NCBI RefSeq assembly: GCF_000753715.1
Contig: NZ_JPER01000004.1
Coordinates: forward strand, 1 to 64,000
Direction of reading: 5' to 3'
DNA from: Pseudidiomarina salinarum
GTDB taxonomy: Bacteria; Pseudomonadota; Gammaproteobacteria; Enterobacterales; Alteromonadaceae
DNA: 64,000 nt
Both the position numbers and the translations under genes were made by a program. Shown here in pieces: positions 19,846 to 28,164 of this stretch. Every line of letters begins with the position of its first letter. Position 1 is the stretch's first letter. A model generated the notes under the pieces. It was not told the origin of the DNA and did no database searches. It saw nothing but the letters and a program-made list of their open reading frames with translations.

Positions 19846-20211
19846 TTAGTCTTCGACTACCAAATCATCATCATCACTACTGGTGACTTCAAAGACATCG
19901 TCAGTGTAGCGGCTGCGGCCATACATGCTGCCAACTTTCGGGCGGTTAATACGCGCCTGATACTTTGACCAGGCCTTCTCAACCACTGTCTCTGCCGCTT
20001 TTTCGCCACGGGCAACTGCCAGTAATGATTGCTCTTCTGCCGATTCAGGTTCAATTTCACCGCTCATCAGCGCAGCGATCAGGCTGCCATGCTTAGCCAG
20101 CAAGTCGCTTTCACGAATGGAGAAATCCCCTGAACGGGCAAAGCCGTAAGGATAATTTTTGAAGTCGTTAAACGCCTTCTTAGTGATCAGATCACGATTC
20201 ATCGTTGCCAT
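19846..20211 (-). CDS. maoP: MaoP-like DUF413 protein
   Basis: The 121-residue protein is a homologue of E. coli YifE/MaoP (DUF413), which binds the maoS site and organises the Ori macrodomain of the chromosome. Family landmarks are FKNYPYGFARSGDFSI near the N-terminus, LAVARGE in the middle and VVEKAWSKYQARINRPK. The tail is acidic (SSDDDDLVVED). I start at the ATG at 20211, preceded by GAGG with six-base spacing. It has its own promoter (20275-20303). In a non-enteric host its chromosomal role is inferred only from homology. Confidence 0.85.
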   Translation of the reverse strand: MATMNRDLITKKAFNDFKNYPYGFARSGDFSIRESDLLAKHGSLIAALMSGEIEPESAEEQSLLAVARGEKAAETVVEKAWSKYQARINRPKVGSMYGRSRYTDDVFEVTSSDDDDLVVED

Positions 20212-20274
20212 TTTGTGCCTCTTCCTCCAGACCAACAACTAGCTAAAACTGGTTTTGCTTATAGCGACACTGAC

Positions 20275-20303
20275 GATATAGAGATGAATCGGAATCTTGT
20301 CAA
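20275..20303 (-). promoter_or_regulatory. Sigma-70 promoter of the maoP-like gene
   Basis: On the minus strand a perfect TTGACA is followed by a 17-base spacer and TATATC, giving a start about 55 bases upstream of the gene. The -35 and spacer are ideal. Confidence 0.65.
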
Positions 20304-20313
20304 TAAGTTTTTT

Positions 20314-20730
20314 TTATTTATTCACTTCTTCGCGCACCTCTGCGACTTCTTCCGGCGTCACTGTGCCACCGCCATTATCAAATTGCTGCAGGATGTAGGT
20401 GGCTATCTGCGCGATTTCAACATCAGTCAGATGGGGCTGCGCCGGCATTGCCGCATTATAGGTTTTACCTTTTACTTCCAGTTCACCAGACATCCCTTTT
20501 AATACCGTTCTGGCGATATGCAGCTTATCTTGCTGAATATGCGGGTTGTCATTCAGCGGAGGAAATGCACCAGGAATGCCTTGCCCTTCAGCCTGGTGGC
20601 AGGCCTGGCAGTTCGCCGCGTACGACTTCTTACCATTCACGGCATGCGCATCCTGCGATATCAGCGCAGCCAGTACCACACTTGCACTAAGAATAACGGG
20701 GTAAGCAGTTCGAGCAAAACCTAACTTCAT
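20314..20730 (-). CDS. Exported class I cytochrome c
   Basis: This periplasmic mono-heme cytochrome of 138 residues has a signal peptide ending near DAHA-VNG (residue 31). CQACH (CXXCH) attaches heme covalently, and the methionine in YNAAMPAQ is the probable sixth ligand. GAFPPLNDNP is the usual loop in cytochromes of this type. The C-terminus is acidic and possibly coiled (PEEVAEVREEVNK). It is a single gene, with no oxidase or reductase next to it, so its electron partner is unknown. Confidence 0.88.
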   Translation of the reverse strand: MKLGFARTAYPVILSASVVLAALISQDAHAVNGKKSYAANCQACHQAEGQGIPGAFPPLNDNPHIQQDKLHIARTVLKGMSGELEVKGKTYNAAMPAQPHLTDVEIAQIATYILQQFDNGGGTVTPEEVAEVREEVNK

Positions 20731-20847
20731 GAATGCCTCCTTGAGTAAATCTGGTAAGCTAATAAATAATTAAACCACTATAAGTATGGTAGCTAAGCGC
20801 GATTTGATCCATGTCGATTCATCGGGCTGCTACACAGGAGTTCAGCC

Positions 20848-21216
20848 ATGAAACTATTTGCGATGCTGGGTGCCCTTAATATGGCCATGGGCGTGATTTT
20901 AGGCGCCTTTGCGGCCCATACCCTGAAGCAACAGTTAAGTGCCGATATGCTGGCGGTGTTTCAGGTGGGGGTGCAGTACCAGATTTACCATGCGCTGGGC
21001 TTACTGCTCGTCAGCCTGCTACTGCTGTATTTTCCTAATGCCCGGGGGCTGCGGACCGGGGGCTGGATTTTGTTAGCGGGCATCATTTTGTTCAGCGGTA
21101 GCCTGTACCTGCTCAGCCTGACCGGCATCAGCTGGTTCGGCCCGGTAACTCCAGTCGGAGGAGCGGCCTTTATTATTGGCTGGCTATGGATTGCCTACGC
21201 CGTAATTAAGGCCTAA
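20848..21216 (+). CDS. DUF423 inner-membrane protein
   Basis: This small integral membrane protein of 122 residues has four predicted helices. It starts MKLFAMLGALNMAMGVILGAFAAH and contains QYQIYHALGLLL and GWILLAGIILFSGSLYLL, typical of the DUF423 (YgdD-like) family found widely in bacteria. No function is known. A GGAG Shine-Dalgarno lies before the ATG. It is monocistronic, divergent from the cytochrome c gene. Confidence 0.88.
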   Translation: MKLFAMLGALNMAMGVILGAFAAHTLKQQLSADMLAVFQVGVQYQIYHALGLLLVSLLLLYFPNARGLRTGGWILLAGIILFSGSLYLLSLTGISWFGPVTPVGGAAFIIGWLWIAYAVIKA

Positions 21217-21524
21217 TAAATTATGAATATAAATGCATAATTAGCACTTATATTTTCATCCTGAACAACTTTTTTATTTTGCCCTGTTTTTTCCTGTCGG
21301 TTGGCATTTTTTCCTTTGCGGCGCTTTTAGTTAGCTGTGTCTGACTTGACTATACAACCACGGAAAATACCACCAAATATGACGTTTTTTATACAACTTT
21401 TCATTTCATAACACTTTACTATTGTTCAGAAGCTCTTATTGTAGGAGTTGTATAAACAACTTGGCCGGGTGAGAACTCCGTCACAAAGCACACACTATAA
21501 TGATAATTTATTCAGGGTGACAAT
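21217..21524 (+). other. 308-base intergenic region ahead of the TonB receptor
   Basis: An AT-rich gap with no convincing ORF. It contains T-tracts near 21269-21320 (possible termination of the DUF423 transcript), a small inverted repeat GTTGT-ATAA-ACAAC near 21447-21460, and the Fur-like site with a TATAAT hexamer just before the receptor. No RNA gene is recognised. Confidence 0.5.
21496..21514 (+). promoter_or_regulatory. Fur-like operator overlapping a TATAAT -10 box
   Basis: TATAATGATAATTTATTCA matches 12 of 19 positions of the Fur consensus, including an unbroken run of 11 in the left half. Its first six bases are a perfect TATAAT -10 hexamer; no good -35 is visible. The site ends ten bases before the receptor start codon, so bound Fur would block initiation. 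Confidence 0.65.
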
Positions 21525-24224
21525 ATGAAAAAACTACTCTTCTCAACCGTGGCAGTAGCCGTTGCAACCGCTATCACTCCAATGACCGTATCCGCTCAGG
21601 CAAGCGATACCGATCAGGCTAAAGTCGATGAGCGCATTGTTGTCACCGGTTCACGTATTAAGCGTACCGAAGCTGAAAGTGCAGCACCGATACAGGTGTT
21701 TTCCGCCGAAGATATCGAAACATCAGGCGTGACCTCGCTCGAAATGGTATTGCAACGGATGTCAGCATCCGCTGGTTTTGCCGGTAACCAGAGCAACGCC
21801 TACTGGACCGGCAACGGTTACGGTACGGCCCAGGTAAACCTGCGCGGTCTTGGTATTAACCGTACTCTGGTGCTACTTAACGGTCGTCGTATCGTGAACG
21901 GTGGCACCGGCGCGAACAGTTCTGTCGACCTGAATATGATTCCGGTGGAAGTGATTGAGCGTGTTGAAGTGCTGAAAGACGGCGCGTCAGCCATCTATGG
22001 TGCAGACGCGGTTGCTGGTGTTGTAAACATCATCACCAAAAAGAGCTATGACGGTTTCGCGATCGAAGCCCGCACTGGCGCTACTGATAGTGGCGACGCG
22101 CAGGATCGTAGCGTTAACTTGATCCTTGGTACTTCCGGTGACAAAGGCAGCGTGATGGCAACCGTTGGTTATCGTTCATCTGACGCTCTTAATATGTCGG
22201 ACCAGGCAAAATGCGCGCTGGCTGAAACAGTTCCGGGTGAGCTACGTTGTTTTGGTAGTTCCAGCACCGTTGGTGGCCGGGCGACCATCTTAACCGGTCC
22301 TGACGCTGGTCAACGAATCAATTTCAATCAGGATCCAAGTGGCGACGGCGACTCGTTCGCACCCTATGATCCAGATATACATAACTTTGACTATTTCCCT
22401 TTCCTGAACTCGGTTAACCCGGTAAGTAACTGGAATTTCACTGCCTTTGGTGACTACCACCTGTCGCCAGATACCACGTTCTTTAGCGAGTTTGTTTATA
22501 ACAACCGGACTTCTGATCAGTTGGCGACGCCTGGCACCTTGCGTGGTATAGAGCTTGATGCGAGCCATCCGACCAACCCTACCGGTGAAGATATCCGGCT
22601 GGACGGTCGCCGGCTGCTGGAAGGCGGACCACGGATCTTTTTCCAGGACGTCAATACCTTCCGCGTTGTCACTGGCCTGAACGGCGTTGTTGGCGAGGGC
22701 TGGAACTGGGAAGTCGCTTATAACTACGGCCGTAATACCGCAGTCGACGGCATGACCAATATCGTAAATACCCAACGCCTGGCTCAGGGTCTGGATCCAA
22801 ACACCTGTGGCTCTGACGGTATCCCGTGTATTGATTTGCTGGGCTTTGGCGACCTTACCGACGAAGCACTGGATCACATCATGTTCCGTACCAGTGGCGA
22901 TGGTGGTAACGAGCAGCGCTCATTAACCGCTAACATCACCGGCGACCTGTTCAGCTTACCAGCAGGTTGGGTACCAGTAGCGTTCGGTGTCGAGCATCGT
23001 AAAGAGAAAGGCTGGCGTAATCCGGACTCCTCAATTGCGGCTGGTATTATGAACACTAACCAGGCTGAACCAATTGAAGGCCAGTACACGGTTAATGAAG
23101 TTTATGCAGAAACCTCAATTCCGTTAGTCGCTGACAAGCAGTTTGCACAACATATCAGTCTTGACCTTGCATACCGCTACAGCGATTACGACACCTTTGG
23201 CAGCGATGGTAACTACAAAGCCAGCCTGCATTGGCAAGTATCGGACGATCTGAAATTACGCGCTACCAAATCGACGGCGTTCCGTATTCCGAACATTCCG
23301 GAACTCTTTGGAGGCGTAGCTGAAGGTAACCTGACCACCACGGATCCATGTGATGGCTGGGATCAGCCGGGCAAAGATCCTGTGGTTGCAGCTAACTGTA
23401 GCGCCGATGGTGTACCAGCCGGTTATACTCAGCTAGGTGCCACAGTACTGACTACCGTAGGCGGTAATCCAAACCTGAAACCAGAAGATGCCGATACCTT
23501 CACCGCCGGATTTGTCTGGGATGTGTCTTATATCGAAAATCTTCAGTTAACTGTGGATTACTACGACATCGACGTGAAAAACGCGATTCAGCGGATCCCT
23601 GGCTCAACCAAGCTGGCGGTATGCTACAACTCGGACAACATGTCACATCAGTTCTGTTCCGATGAGCATTTCACCCGTGATCCGTTGACCGGCGAAATCA
23701 ACTTCCTGTCAGCACAGCCTACCAATGCCGCGACAGAAAATGTCTCGGGTATCGACGCAGCAATGTTCTATCAGACTCAGATTGCCGGTTTTGATACGAA
23801 CTTTGACTGGAATATCAGCTACCTGAAAGAGTATACCTTTGCGCCATTTGAAGGTGCGCCGGAGATTGAATATGCCGGCTATATTACCGGCGGCCGCGGC
23901 AGCTATGCGCAGTGGCGTTCAAATGCATCAGCAACGGTAAAAGGCGATAACTGGCGCGCTCATTATGGTATTCAGTACATCGGCGGCGCTGACGACATTA
24001 ACGCGTCACCTGGTGATATTGGTGCTGAAGCGCCGAGTGTGTTCTATCACAACGTTCAAGGTACATACTACGTCAACAACGAGCTAAGCGTGACCGGCGG
24101 CGTGAATAACCTGTTCGATAAAGAACCGCCATTTATACAAAGCTGGACTGATGCTAACACCGACACCATGACTTATGATTTACTTGGTCGTCAGTTATAC
24201 GTCAAACTTCGCTACGCGTTCTGA
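21525..24224 (+). CDS. TonB-dependent outer-membrane receptor, probably iron-regulated
   Basis: This 899-residue outer-membrane transporter has a signal peptide ending VSA-QASD. The TonB box region is probably ERIVVTGSRI, followed by the plug domain (about 40-170, with LRGLGINRTLVLLNGRR and DGASAIYGADAVAGVVNI). A 22-strand barrel follows, ending in the TonB-receptor C-terminus VNNLFDKEPP...YVKLRYAF with terminal Phe. Several barrel loops carry cysteine pairs (for example CALAETVPGELRC), typical of large Alteromonadales receptors. The ligand cannot be told from sequence. The Fur-like site upstream and the PepSY reductase genes downstream make a ferric-siderophore or heme-like substrate likely. 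Confidence 0.93.
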   Translation: MKKLLFSTVAVAVATAITPMTVSAQASDTDQAKVDERIVVTGSRIKRTEAESAAPIQVFSAEDIETSGVTSLEMVLQRMSASAGFAGNQSNAYWTGNGYGTAQVNLRGLGINRTLVLLNGRRIVNGGTGANSSVDLNMIPVEVIERVEVLKDGASAIYGADAVAGVVNIITKKSYDGFAIEARTGATDSGDAQDRSVNLILGTSGDKGSVMATVGYRSSDALNMSDQAKCALAETVPGELRCFGSSSTVGGRATILTGPDAGQRINFNQDPSGDGDSFAPYDPDIHNFDYFPFLNSVNPVSNWNFTAFGDYHLSPDTTFFSEFVYNNRTSDQLATPGTLRGIELDASHPTNPTGEDIRLDGRRLLEGGPRIFFQDVNTFRVVTGLNGVVGEGWNWEVAYNYGRNTAVDGMTNIVNTQRLAQGLDPNTCGSDGIPCIDLLGFGDLTDEALDHIMFRTSGDGGNEQRSLTANITGDLFSLPAGWVPVAFGVEHRKEKGWRNPDSSIAAGIMNTNQAEPIEGQYTVNEVYAETSIPLVADKQFAQHISLDLAYRYSDYDTFGSDGNYKASLHWQVSDDLKLRATKSTAFRIPNIPELFGGVAEGNLTTTDPCDGWDQPGKDPVVAANCSADGVPAGYTQLGATVLTTVGGNPNLKPEDADTFTAGFVWDVSYIENLQLTVDYYDIDVKNAIQRIPGSTKLAVCYNSDNMSHQFCSDEHFTRDPLTGEINFLSAQPTNAATENVSGIDAAMFYQTQIAGFDTNFDWNISYLKEYTFAPFEGAPEIEYAGYITGGRGSYAQWRSNASATVKGDNWRAHYGIQYIGGADDINASPGDIGAEAPSVFYHNVQGTYYVNNELSVTGGVNNLFDKEPPFIQSWTDANTDTMTYDLLGRQLYVKLRYAF

Positions 24225-24238
24225 TAACTTCCCTGGTT

Positions 24239-24266
24239 GGCCGTCTGTTCTGCAGGCGGCCTTTTT
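24239..24266 (+). terminator. Terminator between the receptor and the PepSY genes
   Basis: A nine-base-pair stem with one G-U pair (GGCCGTCTG/CAGGCGGCC), a five-base loop and a run of five T. It lies 15 bases after the receptor stop and 25 bases before the PepSY gene, so it would reduce expression of the downstream reductase genes relative to the receptor. Confidence 0.8.
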
Positions 24267-24291
24267 CCAGATTAAATTTCTGAGGTAATTC

Positions 24292-25023
24292 ATGCCCCAA
24301 CAGCAACGTACAAGTCGTTGGCGAGTCTGGCACCGTTGGTTGTCCGTTATTTTTGGCGTTCAGATGGTGATCTGGAGCATTAGCGGCGCCTACATGGTGT
24401 TTTTTGATCTTGATTTCATTCATGGTGATCACCTGGTTCAGGATATCACTACCGTTGTTCCCCCTGACGCAGATGTCCAGCCTGTTAGCGCGGTAATTCA
24501 GAATTACCCGCATAGTCAAACAGTCACGTTAGATACCCGCTGGATAAACCAGCAGCTGCATTCGGTTTATATCGCTGAAGGTCATCACGGTACCGAGCTA
24601 CTTGATGCTACTTCACTGGCGCCGATTGAGCTAAGCGAAGAGCATATCGTTGAGCTAGCCAATCGCTATTACGCCAAAGGCGAGCCCAAGGTGAGTTCAG
24701 TGGTTTACCTTACTGAAAATCCACCGACGGAGTTAAATCCGAAGTTATTGCCTATCTGGCAGGTTAACTACGATGATTTCGGTAATACCAGTTTATATCT
24801 GTCTCCGGAGACCGGCGAAATGCTGGTAAAACGTCATACCTTCTGGCGCGGATTCGATTTTTTCTGGATGACCCACATCATGGATTATGAGGATCGCACC
24901 GACATAGAATCCTGGTGGTTGCAGGCATTCATGATTGGCACCTTTATTTTAATGATCACCGGCGTTGTGTTGCTGGTTTACACCATTAGTTTCCGCCGTA
25001 AGCGTCCTGGAGGTGCAGAATGA
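24292..25023 (+). CDS. PepSY-domain inner-membrane protein
   Basis: This 243-residue protein has two membrane helices, one at about 12-36 and one at about 210-235, with a periplasmic PepSY-like region between them. Histidines lie at the membrane edges: WHRW before helix 1, HGDH just after it, and WMTHIMDY before helix 2. The same three motifs recur in the next gene, so the two are paralogues. PepSY membrane proteins next to siderophore receptors often act as ferric reductases, and the histidines could ligate heme or metal; this is inference. It has a GAGG Shine-Dalgarno, and its stop overlaps the next start (ATGA), so the two are translated as a pair. Confidence 0.85.
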   Translation: MPQQQRTSRWRVWHRWLSVIFGVQMVIWSISGAYMVFFDLDFIHGDHLVQDITTVVPPDADVQPVSAVIQNYPHSQTVTLDTRWINQQLHSVYIAEGHHGTELLDATSLAPIELSEEHIVELANRYYAKGEPKVSSVVYLTENPPTELNPKLLPIWQVNYDDFGNTSLYLSPETGEMLVKRHTFWRGFDFFWMTHIMDYEDRTDIESWWLQAFMIGTFILMITGVVLLVYTISFRRKRPGGAE

Positions 25024-26660
25024 TGCGATTTTTCCAATGGCTGCACCGCTGGGTAAGCTTAATTATCGTTATCCAGGTTCTGTTATGGCTGGTTAGTGGC
25101 TTCTATTTCAGTCTGAATGGCCACCACGGTATGTCTGGGCACCAGTACCTTGAACACGGTGATCACGCGATGTTAAGTGAGGTCGCCCCGACGGTAGACG
25201 TTGCCGACATCCGCCAGCGCTATCCGGATGCGAAAACGATTCGTCTGCACAGCATTGCTGGTATTCCGCAATTTATCGTGACCTCAGTCGATGATACCCA
25301 TTATCTGAATGGCCTCACCGGTGCGGTTTGGACTACCAGCCCCGAACTGGCGACGACCATTGCCATGAGCACCTACAATGGCCCTGGTGACGTGCAGGAA
25401 GTTTCGGCCATACAAGGTTCAGATGAGATCCTCAACTGGGACGACGCTGGCTATCAGGTGAATCTCGAGGATGATCTGAATACCCGCATCTATATTGATG
25501 CTGCCTCCGGCCAGATGCTGAACCACCGGAACACGCCATGGACCTTGGCAGACTGGGCATTCCGTTTGCATTTTATGGATTACAGTGGGGGCCGCAGCTT
25601 TAATCACCTCCTGATCTGGAGTGCCGGGCTCTTGGCTTTATGGTTCTCGCTGTCCGGGTTAATTCTGCTGATTAATAACTTTGCAAAAGGCGATATGAAT
25701 CCGCGGCGTAAGCCCACTATGCTGGAGCACCTGCAACGTGAGCAGAAACCCGTAGCGAGCAGTTGTGGCGGAGGCGGTACCTGTGGCCTGTGTAAAGTCA
25801 CCCTGGAAGGCGACGACCTGCCGGCACCTACGCCCGCTGAGAAAATTCTGCTCAGCGAATCAGAGATTGAAGGTGGCTTGCGGTTGTCTTGCCAACATCG
25901 TGTGGACGACAAGTACAGCATCAAACTGCCTGATCATGATGCTGCTACCGTAACGCTGGAGCTGGCAACACGGCGCTTGCTGTCACCCTCTATCGTTGAA
26001 CTTACCTTCAACAGTAGCGAAGCGGTGAGTTATCAGGCGGGCCAGTTCATGCAGTTCTGTATTCCGCACCGCGAGCAGGTGCTGACACGCCATTATTCAA
26101 TGGCTACCAGCCCGGATCCGCATCGTTTCGTGTTCACGGTTCGCCAGATGCCATCACCCAGTGAGAAAATCCCACCCGGGATAGGTTCTACTTACCTGTG
26201 TGGTATGGAAAAAGGCGCCACCATTGAAGCGATAGGTCCCTTTGGTGATTTCATACTCAGTGAAAACAGCCAGCGTACGCAGCTGTTTATTGGTGGCGGT
26301 GCAGGCATTGCCCCATTACGGGCGCTGCTGCAAACCGAGTTAAGCCGCAGCCAGCCGCGTAGCTGTGTATTCTTTTATGGCGCGCGCCACGTGAATGAGC
26401 TCTGTTATCGTAACGAGTTCACCGGTGTTGACCAGCTTGAATATATTCCGGTCATTTCGGAACCTAAGGAAAACCAAGGCTGGAAAGGAGCAACAGGTTT
26501 TGTGCACGAGGAAGTTGAAGCCTGGATCCGGAATCAGGATGTTAATCAGCTGGATGTCTACGTTTGCGGTCCGCCGCCGATGCTGAAAGCGACTATGGCG
26601 ATGCTTGCCGAGGCAGGTGTACCACGCGATCAGATTCGCTTTGATGACTTTGGCATTTAA
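25020..26660 (+). CDS. PepSY membrane domain fused to a NqrF-like [2Fe-2S]/FAD/NAD reductase
   Basis: A 546-residue fusion. Residues 1-225 repeat the PepSY membrane architecture of the preceding gene: LHRW, helix 1, a His-rich loop with HGDH, then LHFMDY and helix 2. Residues about 240-300 are a plant-type ferredoxin domain with all four cluster cysteines (SSCGGGGTCGLCK and LSCQH), very like NqrF. Residues 305-405 bind FAD (RHYSMA), and 415-540 bind NAD(P)H (GGGAGIAPLRALL, VCGPPPML). The protein should pass electrons from cytoplasmic NADH through FAD and the iron-sulfur cluster to the membrane module. The probable target is iron taken up by the upstream receptor. NqrF itself has only one short N-terminal helix and sits in nqrABCDEF, which is absent here. 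Confidence 0.9.
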   Translation: MMRFFQWLHRWVSLIIVIQVLLWLVSGFYFSLNGHHGMSGHQYLEHGDHAMLSEVAPTVDVADIRQRYPDAKTIRLHSIAGIPQFIVTSVDDTHYLNGLTGAVWTTSPELATTIAMSTYNGPGDVQEVSAIQGSDEILNWDDAGYQVNLEDDLNTRIYIDAASGQMLNHRNTPWTLADWAFRLHFMDYSGGRSFNHLLIWSAGLLALWFSLSGLILLINNFAKGDMNPRRKPTMLEHLQREQKPVASSCGGGGTCGLCKVTLEGDDLPAPTPAEKILLSESEIEGGLRLSCQHRVDDKYSIKLPDHDAATVTLELATRRLLSPSIVELTFNSSEAVSYQAGQFMQFCIPHREQVLTRHYSMATSPDPHRFVFTVRQMPSPSEKIPPGIGSTYLCGMEKGATIEAIGPFGDFILSENSQRTQLFIGGGAGIAPLRALLQTELSRSQPRSCVFFYGARHVNELCYRNEFTGVDQLEYIPVISEPKENQGWKGATGFVHEEVEAWIRNQDVNQLDVYVCGPPPMLKATMAMLAEAGVPRDQIRFDDFGI

Positions 26661-26677
26661 CTGGTTTTAAGTTATTA

Positions 26678-26712
26678 CCGGCATAGCGTTCAACGCAGCG
26701 CTATGCCGGCCT
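26678..26712 (+). terminator. Hairpin terminator of the receptor-PepSY cluster
   Basis: A perfect 11-base-pair stem (CCGGCATAGCG/CGCTATGCCGG) with a ten-base loop lies 17 bases past the reductase stop and just before the convergent gene's stop. The T-tract is weak (CCTTTC), so it may be only moderately efficient. Confidence 0.65.
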
Positions 26713-26713
26713 T

Positions 26714-27253
26714 TCAGCAGTGGGGTACTATCGCCAGCGAATCCCGCCAGGCTTCCTGCTCATTAAAGTCCTCCACGAGTTGCGGCTCAGGGTTACTATC
26801 GGTTCGTTCTGCCGTACTATATTCCGTCATATAAGTAGGCCGATAAGTAGGTTTTCCTCTTTTCAGAATATCCTTACATACTTCCGTGTTGTCAGTTAAT
26901 AATTCAGAAACTTCCGCCTGTAGCTGTTCCAGCGCCCCCTCCGGGCGACCACTCAAAGCGTACATCCGCAACAAAGAAATCGCCTGATGGGCGCTTTCGT
27001 CCGCTACCCGTTTGGTATCATAAACTGCATACAAGGTTCCCACGGTGTAAAGCGCGGCCGCACTTTGATAATCCTGTTTATCCATGCACAAAGTCAGGGC
27101 ACCAAAAATTTCTGCCGGGCTGTTGCTATTACTGATCTCGTCAAGAGAGATACAGCCCAGCGTCTCAGCCTTCGCAAGATTTATTTCTGCTGCTTCGGGA
27201 GTGATAACAACGAGACTGAATAGAGCAGGAAGCAAAAACAGAGTAGCTTTCAT
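26714..27253 (-). CDS. Exported protein of unknown function
   Basis: I do not recognise this 179-residue protein. It has a clear signal peptide (about 1-22, cleavage near PEAAE) and four mature cysteines (ETLGC, LTLC, EVCKD and the last residue Cys179), which could form two disulfides in the periplasm. The middle (about 45-115) is helical, with a TPR-like pattern (YQSAAALYTVGTLY, AISLLRMYALSG). The C-terminal third is polar, with a Tyr/Pro-rich stretch. It stands alone between convergent and divergent neighbours. Confidence 0.65.
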   Translation of the reverse strand: MKATLFLLPALFSLVVITPEAAEINLAKAETLGCISLDEISNSNSPAEIFGALTLCMDKQDYQSAAALYTVGTLYAVYDTKRVADESAHQAISLLRMYALSGRPEGALEQLQAEVSELLTDNTEVCKDILKRGKPTYRPTYMTEYSTAERTDSNPEPQLVEDFNEQEAWRDSLAIVPHC

Positions 27254-27357
27254 TGTCGGACCATCCCTGATAAGTGAACAATTATTCCACAGGGGCAGTT
27301 TCTCACAACAGAATAACTACGTCACGCAATTAGTTTTTAACATGCTCGTACAGTTAT

Positions 27358-28164
27358 TCAGCAGCGGTAAGTTCGTAACCGCATATCAACCGTCAGGTTA
27401 AGGTTATCGAGCGCGTTGGCCCTGGCCCGCCCTGCACTACTGGCGCGGTACAGATGTGGCGTCATGATCAACAGATCCTGAACGAGGTCATTCGTTCTGA
27501 GCCCGATCGGGAAATTAATCACCTGCTCTGAGATAAGTTCAAAAGAGCTCTCAGGCATGGGCTGATATACCGGTTTAGCTTTAATATCCGAGTAAATAAT
27601 TTGCTTTAACTCAACCAGGTGATCCGGACCAGGATCAATAGTCAACAAATGCCCACCCGGACGCAGAACGCGGCGGAACTCTCCGGCAACGGGAAACCCA
27701 AATACGCAAACCACCCCGTCGACGCTCGCATCAGCTAACGGAATTGCCGCATTTGAAGCCACCAGCCAGGTAAGCCGCTGTTCCCCTCTGGCCGCTGCCA
27801 TAACTGCCCACTTTGAGATATCCAGCCCGGCCGCCTTCAGCGGAATCTGCTCAGTTTCAGCTCCATCGACTAACTGCCTCAGGTAGTATCCTTCACCACA
27901 GCCAGCATCAAGCACACTGCCAAGATTAAGTTGGAGTACCCTGGCGGTCAGCGCATCAGCAACAGGCGCATAGAAGCCGTGGCCGAGGTAACGCTGGCGC
28001 GCCTGCACCATGGCTTTGCTGTCACCTGGATCTTTTGAGCGCTTGTTCTGTACTGGTAACAGGTTAACGTAGCCATGCCGGGCAATGTCAAAGCTATGGC
28101 CGTGGGCACAGCACCAGCTATTACCGGTTCGCTCGAGTAAACCGCCATCAAGCGGGCAAAGCAG
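27358..28164 (-). CDS. rlmA: 23S rRNA (guanine-N1)-methyltransferase RlmA, start codon non-canonical
   Basis: RlmA methylates G745 of 23S rRNA. The N-terminal zinc-finger segment reads CPLDGGLL then CCAHGHSFDIARHGYVNLLP, and the RlmA signature NKRSKDPGDSKAM follows. The methyltransferase domain has DAGCGEGYYLRQL and FGFPVAGEFRRVLRPGGHLL. The frame is open back to a TGA inside the upstream gene, but no ATG, GTG or TTG occurs before the zinc finger. I give the CTG at 28164 as the start because AAAGG lies ten bases upstream and it yields 268 aa (E. coli has 269). ATA at 28173 or ATC at 28185 (AGAGG nine bases upstream) are alternatives. The second zinc ligand of E. coli (Cys) is Asp here. It follows cueR by a few bases. 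Confidence 0.85.
   Translation of the reverse strand: MLCPLDGGLLERTGNSWCCAHGHSFDIARHGYVNLLPVQNKRSKDPGDSKAMVQARQRYLGHGFYAPVADALTARVLQLNLGSVLDAGCGEGYYLRQLVDGAETEQIPLKAAGLDISKWAVMAAARGEQRLTWLVASNAAIPLADASVDGVVCVFGFPVAGEFRRVLRPGGHLLTIDPGPDHLVELKQIIYSDIKAKPVYQPMPESSFELISEQVINFPIGLRTNDLVQDLLIMTPHLYRASSAGRARANALDNLNLTVDMRLRTYRC

Noticed and set aside
22290-22877. 195-residue open frame antisense to the TonB receptor
   Set aside because: No start signal, no recognisable domain, fully inside a clear gene.
27948-28151. 67-residue frame at the 5' end of rlmA
   Set aside because: It is out of frame with the RlmA zinc finger, which is conserved in the other frame.
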